A DNA stretch of 64,000 nt from CBDFKF01 sp965248765 (GTDB lineage: Bacteria > Pseudomonadota > Alphaproteobacteria > VGEJ01), in the NCBI GenBank assembly GCA_965248765.1, contig CBDFKF010000004.1:1178001-1242000 (forward strand), written 5' to 3'. The notes beneath the pieces are model-generated. The model was not told the DNA's origin. It made no database searches and was given only the letters and a program-made list of their open reading frames with translations. Positions 9,881-16,458 of the stretch are shown here, one piece after another. Both the position numbers and the translations under genes were made by a program. Position 1 is the stretch's first letter. Every line of letters starts with the position of its first letter.

Positions 9881-10314
9881 TCAGCTGCCGGCCAGAGCCC
9901 GCATCGCCGCGGCAACATCGCCCGACTGGAGGCCGTCCGCGCTTTCGCTTGCAACGACGAGGAGGCGGGCCGTCAACGGTGCCCCCTGAAGCCGCGACCA
10001 GGCGCGACCAAGCCGCAGCGCGGCCGGAGAAAACACCACATCGGGCCCCAGCGCGTGAGTCGTATACACGTGTCGAACTCGATCACTTTTGCGTCGTAGC
10101 AGCTTGATGTGCTGGACCGCAAAGCACTCGTCACCAGCGCATGCCTCGAGCGTCCGTCTTGTCGCGGGCATCCAGTCCTTGCCGCCAGTCAGATCGACGT
10201 TGCCGCCGGTCACTTTGTCGCGATGGCCTGTGGCAGCGGCCACGTAAATGTCGGTTCCGCCCTGCTGCCAGCTGTGAGGCGCGGGCACATCACTGGGAAT
10301 GCTTTTGTGAGCTA
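9881..10314 (-). pseudogene. 3' fragment of the exosortase-EpsI gene (EpsI-like domain), cut off by IS630
   Basis: The frame opens at the IS630 edge and runs about 140 codons to a stop at 9881. The product has features of the EpsI/exosortase C-terminal domain (SWQQGGTDIYVAAATGH, then HVYTTHALGPDVV, then APLTARLLVVAS). No start codon belongs to it: a GTG at 10288 is internal. It is the continuation of the exosortase gene on the other side of the IS. When the IS and one TA copy are removed in silico, the two parts are one base out of frame, so a second lesion exists near the junction or in one arm. Confidence 0.7.
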
Positions 10315-11496
10315 GTCACGTGAATCTAAAGTTCGTGGCATAAGTTTTGTTGGACCCTGAGGCAGAAGCGCTTGACGGCGGCGAGGATGTAGTCAGCGGA
10401 CTTGGCCCACTTGAAGGGCTTGGGGTCTTCGTTGTGCTTTTCGATGAAGGCCCGGATGTCGGCTTCGAGTTGGCGGGTCGAGGTGTGCACGCCACGCTGC
10501 AACTGCTTGCGCGTCAACTCGGCGAACCAGCGTTCGACCTGATTGATCCACGACGCAGAGGTCGGCGTGAAGTGGACATGCCAGTGCGGCCGCCGGGCCA
10601 GCCAGGCCTTGACCGCCGCCGTCTTGTGGGTGGCGTAGTTGTCCATGACGATGTGGATGTCCAGATCGTCAGGCACGCGGGCATCGATCAGCTTCAGGAA
10701 GTCGAGGAACTCCCTGGCCCGGTGGCGCCGGTAGCACTTGCCGATGACGGAGCCGGTGGCGACATCAAGGGCGGCGAACAGCGAGGTGGTGCCGTTGCGC
10801 TTGTAATCGTGGGTGCGCCGCTCGGGCGCGCCCGGCAGCATCGGCAGGACCGGCTGGCTGCGGTCGAGCGCCTGGATCTGGCTTTTCTCGTCGACACAGA
10901 GCACCAGCGCGCGGTCCGGCGGCGACAGATACAGGCCTACGATGTCGCGCACCTTGTCCACGAAGTGCGGATCGCTGGACAGCTTGAACGTCTCCACCCG
11001 ATGAGGCTGCAAGCCGAATGCGCCCCAGATGCGCCAGATCGTCGTGTGGGAAAGTCCGGTCTCGCCGGCCATCGAGCGCAGCGACCAATGGGTCGCGTCT
11101 GCCGGTCTCGTGGCGAGCGTCCGCTCGATCACCTCGGCCACCTTGCTGTCCTCGATGGTCCGCGGGCGCCCCGGCCGGGGGTCGTCCGACAATCCGTCGA
11201 TGCGCTCTCTGACAAAGCGCCGGCGCCACTTGCCCACGGTATGCGCGCTTACGCCGAGCTCAGCCGCCACTGCCTTGTTGCTCAGACCGTCCGCGCAGCG
11301 CAGGATCATGCGGCAGCGATCCGACATCGAGCACGCGACCCGGTGCCGACGAACCTGTGCCTCCAGAAAGGACCGCTCCTCATCGCTCAAAACCAGCGCC
11401 GCCAGCGGCCGGCCCATACCGCGTGCCATCGCAATGACCTCCGTTGTCACATCCCGATGGCCACTATAACTGAAACTTACTTCAGTGCCAGGTGAC
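10315..11496 (-). mobile_element. IS630-family insertion sequence inserted in an exosortase gene
   Basis: An 1,182-bp element bounded by TA dinucleotides (10313-10314 and 11497-11498) within a CTAG context at each end, the classic IS630 target. The terminal inverted repeats begin GTCACGTGAATCTAAAG at the left and GTCACCTGGCACTGAAG (reverse strand) at the right, with 12 of 17 positions matching. It contains one full transposase gene and looks potentially active. Confidence 0.93.
10326..11450 (-). CDS. IS630-family transposase
   Basis: A 374-residue DDE transposase. The N-terminal helix-turn-helix region (SNKAVAAELGVSAHTVGKWR, RPGRPRTI) is followed by the catalytic core: first Asp in LCVDEKSQ, second in IVMDNYATHK, and the Glu in SWINQVERWFAE. 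An internal ATG (MARGMGRP, residue 8) is an alternative start. It occupies nearly all of the IS and has no visible lesion. Confidence 0.95.
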   Translation of the reverse strand: MTTEVIAMARGMGRPLAALVLSDEERSFLEAQVRRHRVACSMSDRCRMILRCADGLSNKAVAAELGVSAHTVGKWRRRFVRERIDGLSDDPRPGRPRTIEDSKVAEVIERTLATRPADATHWSLRSMAGETGLSHTTIWRIWGAFGLQPHRVETFKLSSDPHFVDKVRDIVGLYLSPPDRALVLCVDEKSQIQALDRSQPVLPMLPGAPERRTHDYKRNGTTSLFAALDVATGSVIGKCYRRHRAREFLDFLKLIDARVPDDLDIHIVMDNYATHKTAAVKAWLARRPHWHVHFTPTSASWINQVERWFAELTRKQLQRGVHTSTRQLEADIRAFIEKHNEDPKPFKWAKSADYILAAVKRFCLRVQQNLCHEL

Positions 11497-11498
11497 TA

Positions 11499-12604
11499 GC
11501 ACGGCGTGCCGCCGGCGCCCAGTCCGTATCCCGATCTTGTCGCCGCCAGCCCGCGAGATCTGCCGGAAGCAGCGCGACGGTGGTCGCCTGCGAGGATTGC
11601 GGCTGCTCCACGAGAAGATAAGGGGCCGACGCGGCGACGGCTGCCGCGAGCAGTGCGTAGGCCGCGACCCGGGCGCGCGGACGTGCCGACGACTGGCGCC
11701 GAGGGCTGGGCGGCTCGGCCGTTCGCACGGGCGCGTCTTCGGGCCGCAATAGTGCGAACAACCCCACCAACAGCATCATGGCCGCGGCAAGCGAGGCCCA
11801 TTGGAAATAGCCGTGACTGACAAGGTCGAGCTGGGTGCCGCGAACGAGATCGATCGTCACGATGGCGATGACGCGGATGCCGTTGGCGAGGATACCGAAA
11901 GCGGCGCCGGCGACGGTGAGCGCGACGATCCGGCCGAGGCTGCGATAGAGCAACAGCGCAAAGGTGAGGCCGAGGAATAGACCGACCAAGACGAACGGCA
12001 GACCCCCGCACGCATCGACCACGACGTATCGGTTGGTGCCGAAATGGACGGTAAAGCCATCCTTGGCGAACGGCAGCCCGGAGACCGCTGCGAAGCCTTC
12101 GAGGATCGCCACCGTCACGCGCCTCAAGGGGACGAGGAGGAACTCGCCGGTCGGGATCAGCAACGAGAGCAGTGCCACGAATGGCACCAACCGTCTGAAC
12201 ACCCGCCATCCCACCGCGGCGAGCACGACTGCTGCGATTGATCCAAGGAGAGCGAGCTGGCGGCCCTCGGCGACGTCGAGCAAGTCGGCCGCGAGCCGCA
12301 GCAGGGCGCTCAAGCTCGCCGCAACAACCCCGAAAATACTCGCCGCGGGCGGCAGCATCGCCAGTCTGTGCCGGTTGTGCCAGAGCAGATAGCCAAGGGT
12401 CGGCAGGACCGCCCAACAGTACTGGTACGTCGTCGTGCTGGCCCACGTTGCGGCCATCGCGGCGACAGTGGCGGCGTGGAGGCCGACGAGGCCGGCGATA
12501 CCGAGAGCCATCGCACCGAGCGCCGGCAGCCAGGGATGCACCGCCGTCGAGCCTTCGACCGGGGCCGCCGCCAGGCCCTCTCGGTGATCCGCCGCGATAC
12601 TCAC
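11499..12604 (-). pseudogene. Exosortase N-terminal part (membrane transpeptidase domain), interrupted by IS630
   Basis: Exosortases cut and transfer proteins carrying PEP-CTERM-like C-terminal signals at the inner membrane. The intact part has about eight hydrophobic helices and the catalytic triad: Cys199 in VVDACGGLP, Arg244 in NGIRVIAI and His264 in VSHGYFQW. After the membrane domain come a basic linker and the start of an EpsI-type domain (LLPADLAGWRRQD). The frame then runs into the IS630 and stops at 11477. The rest is at 9881-10314; rejoined, the protein would be ~512 residues. The ATG overlaps the stop of the desaturase gene (ATGA), so the two are translationally coupled. The transpeptidase core is complete and might keep some activity. 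Confidence 0.88.
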
Positions 12605-13451
12605 GTGGCCGCCGGATCGGCGGCGCGCGGCGCGGCGAGCGGTGGCCGGTCATTGCCGATGCGCAGGAACGGCAGCACCAGCACGCGGTCGAGCCGGGTG
12701 TCACGCTGGTCGCGGAAATACTCAAGGCCGAGCACCCGCGCACGATCGGCAGCCTCGGTCGGCCCGCGATAGGTGCCCAACATCCGGTCCCACAGCGTGA
12801 GCACAATGCCGAAATTGCTGTCGGTCTCGCGCCGCTCGGCGGAATGGTGCACCACGCGCACGGCAGGCGTCACCATCGCCTTTCTGAGCGCGCGGTCCAT
12901 TGCGTTCGGCAGCCGGATGTTGGCATGCGCCAAGACAGCCACGACCGCGGCGATGAGTACGTACAACACCACGGCCAAAGGCGGTACCCCGAGGAGGAAC
13001 ACAGCCAGCAGGAAACCGCCGCCGCCGAACAGGGCCTCAACGGGATGATGTCGTTCTGCCGTTGTGAAATCGACGTCGGGATCGGCGTGGTGAACCGAAT
13101 GAAATCGCCACAGGAGAGGAACCGCGTGCATCAAGCGATGCTCGGCGTACTTCCAAAAGTCGAGCAACACCATCCCGAGAGCGATCGTCACGGCCCCGGG
13201 CAGCACGGCCAGCGACAACAGCCCGAAGTCCATGTGCGCCGCGGCATGGGCCACCGCCAGCGCCGAGATCGGAACGAGCAGCCGGAGGCAGGCCTGGCCC
13301 AACATGAAGATCGCAATGTTGGTGAGCCAGCGACGACCCAAGCTTGCCGTGCCGTGCCGCGCCGGCTTGGGGCGAAGGTCTCCGCAATCGCGAAGATGAT
13401 GATCGCGGCGTAGAACGCCAGCGTCGCGAGCGCCGTCAGTTGTTCGGCCAT
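12601..13451 (-). pseudogene. Fatty acid hydroxylase / sterol desaturase family protein, frameshifted
   Basis: A membrane di-iron hydroxylase. The N-terminus (MAEQLTALATLAFYAA..., one helix) is in one frame and the rest in another. Histidine motifs are EHRLMH, FHSVHH and VVHHS, as required for the metal site. The break is in a TGCCG pentamer present three times (13345-13359): deleting one copy gives an unbroken 281-residue protein (RRGTASLGRRWLTNIAIF). It sits between a small exosortase-substrate-like gene upstream and the exosortase downstream (4-base overlap). Without the upstream part, translation could only restart at a TTG near 13341. Confidence 0.85.
13345..13359. repeat. TGCCG pentamer x3 at the desaturase frameshift
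   Basis: Three perfect tandem copies of TGCCG lie exactly at the point where the desaturase gene changes frame. Two copies would restore the frame. This may be slipped-strand variation, a fixed mutation or an assembly error. Confidence 0.85.
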
Positions 13452-13524
13452 GGTCCCCGAGCAGCGCCGAGCGAGAGACGGGGACCGCCGGCGGCGCTCG
13501 TCCCTTTAGGATGGTGCGGCGTGG

Positions 13525-13767
13525 CTAGCGCTTGCGGCGAACGAGCCATACACCAGCGATAACGCTGGTGGCGACCAGACCGAGCAGGCCGCCTTCGGCG
13601 ATCGGCAGCACGGTACCGAGCTGGAGGCCGAGCACCTCACCCAGCGGCGAGCCAAGCGATTGACCCAGTGTGATCCCGAGAAGCTGGCCAGCCGAAGCGG
13701 CCGAACTCAAGGTCGCGAGGACGGCAGTAAACGAACCACCCAAAACGACGAACCGATACATCTCCAC
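13525..13767 (-). CDS. Small secreted protein with exosortase-type C-terminal sorting signal
   Basis: An 80-residue protein. It has an N-terminal signal peptide (hydrophobic stretch ending ATLSSAASAG), a short middle rich in G, L and S with a quasi-repeat (LLGITLGQSLG / LGEVLGLQLG), and a tripartite tail: LPIAEGG motif, hydrophobic helix LLGLVATSVIAGVWL, and RRKR. This architecture matches substrates of sortases and exosortases, and an exosortase gene lies two genes downstream on the same strand. The LPIAEGG signature is not one of the variants I recognise (PEP, VPLPA, VPDSG, IPTLSEW). The ATG at 13767 is preceded by GGAGAG. The substrate role is inferred. Confidence 0.75.
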   Translation of the reverse strand: MEMYRFVVLGGSFTAVLATLSSAASAGQLLGITLGQSLGSPLGEVLGLQLGTVLPIAEGGLLGLVATSVIAGVWLVRRKR

Positions 13768-13790
13768 TCTCCGTATTTGCTAGCGCGGAT

Positions 13791-13809
13791 TGCACGCTCC
13801 GAGCGTGCA
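13791..13809. promoter_or_regulatory. 19-bp perfect palindrome in the leader of the sorting-signal gene
   Basis: TGCACGCTCCGAGCGTGCA reads the same on both strands around a central C. It ends 24 bases before the ATG at 13767, so it is either an operator or a leader hairpin. A second dyad, GTGACAGTTGTCAC, lies at 13848-13861. No regulator can be assigned. Confidence 0.55.
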
Positions 13810-13847
13810 GACAAACGCCAGCCTCGCACTACCGTGAACAGATGGAT

Positions 13848-13861
13848 GTGACAGTTGTCAC
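13848..13861. promoter_or_regulatory. Dyad GTGACAGTTGTCAC upstream of the exosortase locus
   Basis: A 14-bp inverted repeat (GTGACA-GT-TGTCAC) about 80 bases upstream of the sorting-signal gene, in the intergenic space shared with the DUF1330 remnant. It looks like a dimeric repressor or activator site; the cognate factor is unknown. Confidence 0.45.
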
Positions 13862-13991
13862 CCAGACAACAATCACCGGCCATGAGGGCAAGTTTCCGAC
13901 GATTCGCGCGCCAAATTCCGTGCGATGAGAAGTCGTCGACGAATATCGGATCAACAGATGCGATGACTTATGTGCGGGGAAGGCAAAGATC

Positions 13992-14160
13992 ATGAGCGCC
14001 TACGTGATCGCTCACACGACCACAAAGGACCCGGAGAAATTCAAGGAATATGCTGCCGTGGCCGTCACCTCGGCCATCGTCCTGTGGGCGGCGCGGCTTG
14101 TGCCGTGCCGAGGAGGTGGGGCGCTCCGAAATTACCGGCTTTGTTGGCGGCAACCGTCAG
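13992..14160 (+). pseudogene. DUF1330 family remnant
   Basis: The first ~22 codons (MSAYVIAHTTTKDPEKFKEYAA) match the start of DUF1330 proteins, which are about 95 residues. The remainder is garbled: pieces resembling the family (RAEEVGRSEITG) appear in another frame about 20 codons later, and the gene ends against the 3' end of the convergent glutamine-synthetase-like gene. At least one frameshift and an internal loss are needed to explain it. DUF1330 has a ferredoxin-like fold; its function is unknown. Confidence 0.65.
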
Positions 14161-15530
14161 CTGAACTCGAAAAAGCGGACGAGCTCGGCGTCCGTCACAA
14201 ACGCGTGGAACTCCCGCTCCTGGGAATCGCGCGAGGCAACGAAGACCTCCACGAAGCGTTCGCCGAAGAGCTCTCGGGCGGCTCGCGACTCGGCGAAGCG
14301 GTCGATGCCCTCTCGGAAAGACCCGGGGAAGTGGTGCTCTTTAGGGATCTCTTGCTCGTAGACGTTGCCGAAGGAAGGCTTCGAGGGCTCGATCTCGTGC
14401 TCCACACCGTAGAGCCCGGCCGCCAAAAGGCCGGCGAGCGAAAGGTAGGGATTGGCATCGGCGCCGGGGGTCCGGCACTCGATCCGTTGTGAGCGGGGTG
14501 AGCCCGGGATCACCCGGAGCGCGCAAGTGCGATTCTCCCAGCCCCAGGTGGCGGCGATCGGGGAAAAGATGCCCGGCACAAAGCGCTTGAAGGAGTTGAT
14601 GTTGGGTGCCAGCAGCAAGAGAAACTCAGGCATCAGCTTCTGCAAGCTGCCCAGGAAGTGGCGCATAGTTTTGCTGGTGTTGCGCTCGCCCTCTTCATCA
14701 TAGAACACGGGCTCGCCATCCTTGCCGAGAAGCGAGATGTGGACGTGGCCGCTCTGCCCGTCGGCCTGGTTGGTCCAGCGCGCCATGAAGGTGAGCAGGA
14801 GGCCGCGCCGCTGTGCCACCGTTTTGGCGAAGGTCTTGAAGATCACCGCATTGTCGGCCGCGGCGACGCCCTCGTCGTAGACGAGCGAGGCCTCCATGAA
14901 ACCGGGGCCCATCTCCTCGTGGACGCCGTAGAGCGGCACGTCCAGCACCTTGAACGTATCCATGAGATCGTTATGGAACTCGGACCGCACCTCCTGTCTG
15001 AAGAGGACCTCGTAGGCCTTGTGAGGCGAGCTGATTTGCAAGTCGCGGTAGCCCTTCTCGAAAGCGCTGGTCGCGGTCTCGTTGAACAGGGTGAACTCGG
15101 GTTCGACCGCATGAATGGGCCGGAAGCCCATATCCCGGGCCTTGGCCTCGACTCGGCGATAGACCGCTCGAGGGCAGATTGCCTCGTCCTCGCCGGCCAT
15201 CTCGGCGAGGAAAAACAAATTTCGGTTCGGGGGCTCCCAGGGGATCTCGCGGCAGGTCTCCGGCAAGATGCGCGCCACGCCGTCGTGGAACCCGCTGCTC
15301 GCGTCCGACACTCCTGGGACCTCAAGGATGGCGTCCGTGTGGTCGAGCGCGAAGATGAGGGGCGGAATGCCGAAACCGCCGTCGAGCGATGACAGGAACT
15401 TGTCCTTGTGCATGTACTTGCCGCGCAGAAGACCGTGCATGTCGGTCACCGCGACATTCACGTGATCGGCGCCGCGTTCCTCGACGATCTGCCGCACGTC
15501 CTCCGCGGTCCGGACGTCTCTCGGATTCAT
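14157..15530 (-). CDS. Glutamine synthetase family protein (gamma-glutamylpolyamine synthetase-like)
   Basis: A 457-residue ATP-dependent ligase of the glutamine synthetase fold. Seen: beta-grasp N-domain (VNVAVTDMHGLLRGK), metal-binding EPEF and HEEMGPGFMEAS, QADGQSGHVHIS (ATP/metal loop), NSFKRFVPG and ENRTCALRV. The sequence looks more like the PuuA/GlnA-related amine ligases than canonical GlnA: the adenylylation-type C-terminus is missing. The ATG at 15530 follows GGAGG. It is last in a minus-strand run with an SDR, a molybdenum hydroxylase and an SMP-30 lactonase, suggesting a role in catabolism of an amine. The substrate is inferred only. Confidence 0.88.
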   Translation of the reverse strand: MNPRDVRTAEDVRQIVEERGADHVNVAVTDMHGLLRGKYMHKDKFLSSLDGGFGIPPLIFALDHTDAILEVPGVSDASSGFHDGVARILPETCREIPWEPPNRNLFFLAEMAGEDEAICPRAVYRRVEAKARDMGFRPIHAVEPEFTLFNETATSAFEKGYRDLQISSPHKAYEVLFRQEVRSEFHNDLMDTFKVLDVPLYGVHEEMGPGFMEASLVYDEGVAAADNAVIFKTFAKTVAQRRGLLLTFMARWTNQADGQSGHVHISLLGKDGEPVFYDEEGERNTSKTMRHFLGSLQKLMPEFLLLLAPNINSFKRFVPGIFSPIAATWGWENRTCALRVIPGSPRSQRIECRTPGADANPYLSLAGLLAAGLYGVEHEIEPSKPSFGNVYEQEIPKEHHFPGSFREGIDRFAESRAARELFGERFVEVFVASRDSQEREFHAFVTDAELVRFFEFS

Positions 15531-15639
15531 CGGTCGACCTCCTCCCCTGTCGTCACGCCAAAACCGCGCCGGTCCGCGCACTCAAGGAATGCGTATTAGG
15601 CTGGTGAGAATGAGCAGAAAGAGCAATACCTGCGGATCG

Positions 15640-16434
15640 TTATCGCGCGGACCAGCCGGCGTCCATAGTGAGCGCTGCGCCGCGGATCTCTTGGGCGGCC
15701 TCGCTGCACAGGAAGACCGCGAGGCCGCCGATACTCTCTAGCGGCACCATCGTCCGCGAGGGGTGGGCTCGCTCGAGCATCTCGGCAGCCATCTCCTCGG
15801 GCGTCGAGCCCGTGATTTCCGCAAGCTCCCCGATATTCCGCATCAGCATGTCCGTCTTGGCGAACCCGGGACAAATGGCATTGCAGGTAATGGCGGTCTC
15901 CGCGGTCTCGAGCGCCACGGTTTTGGTCAGGCCGATCAGGCCATGCTTCGAGGCCGTGTAGGCCACGACGTTCTCGTAGCCTACTAAGCCTAGGACCGAA
16001 GAGACATTGATGATGCGTCCCCAGCCGCGCTCTTTCATGCCCGGCAAGGTCAAGTGGATGGTGTGGTAGGCGGCGCTGAGATTGATAGCAATGATCTCGT
16101 TCCACTCCGCGGGCGCCAGGGTCTCGATCGGATTCGGGTAATTGGTGCCGGCGTTGTTGACGAGGATATCGATGGCACCGAACCGCTCGACGGTGCGATC
16201 GATCAGGCCTGAGATGTCCGCTTCCCTCGTCAAGTCGGCCGCCAAATACGCGACGTCGACGCCGTGCTCGGCGGCCAGGGTGTTGGCGATATCGCCGATC
16301 TTGGCAGGATCGCGGCTTGCGGTAAGCATGACGTTGCAACCTTGCGCCGCCAGTCCTTGAGCGATGGCATAGCCGATCCCGGCTCGCACGCTCGAGCCGG
16401 TGACGAGCGCGCACTTGTTCTTGAGCATTGTCAC
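15640..16434 (-). CDS. Short-chain dehydrogenase/reductase
   Basis: A 264-residue classical SDR. The cofactor loop is TGSSVRAGIG, slightly longer than the usual TGxxxGIG. Then come NNAG at residues ~90, the catalytic Ser in INVSSVLG and the YxxxK pair in AYTASKHG, followed by CPGFAKTDM. The overall pattern resembles 3-hydroxybutyrate dehydrogenase or 3-oxoacyl-ACP reductase. It lies 24 bases after the molybdenum hydroxylase gene and is probably co-transcribed; the substrate is unknown. Confidence 0.9.
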   Translation of the reverse strand: MTMLKNKCALVTGSSVRAGIGYAIAQGLAAQGCNVMLTASRDPAKIGDIANTLAAEHGVDVAYLAADLTREADISGLIDRTVERFGAIDILVNNAGTNYPNPIETLAPAEWNEIIAINLSAAYHTIHLTLPGMKERGWGRIINVSSVLGLVGYENVVAYTASKHGLIGLTKTVALETAETAITCNAICPGFAKTDMLMRNIGELAEITGSTPEEMAAEMLERAHPSRTMVPLESIGGLAVFLCSEAAQEIRGAALTMDAGWSAR

Positions 16435-16458
16435 TCCGTTCGTGTTCGTGGCCCCGGA

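Noticed and set aside
12238..13413. 391-codon plus-strand open frame across the exosortase and desaturase genes
   Set aside because: The minus strand has clear catalytic motifs for both families; the plus frame has low-complexity Arg/His/Gly composition and no domain.
13768..13800. Sigma-54 promoter for the sorting-signal gene
   Set aside because: A TGGC ... CTGC pair exists upstream on the minus strand, but the GG-to-GC spacing is nine, not the required ten, and the flanks do not match.
14020..14160. Independent small gene after the DUF1330 start
   Set aside because: Pieces of DUF1330 appear in another frame here and the region overlaps the certain 3' end of the convergent ligase gene, so it is a remnant, not a new gene.
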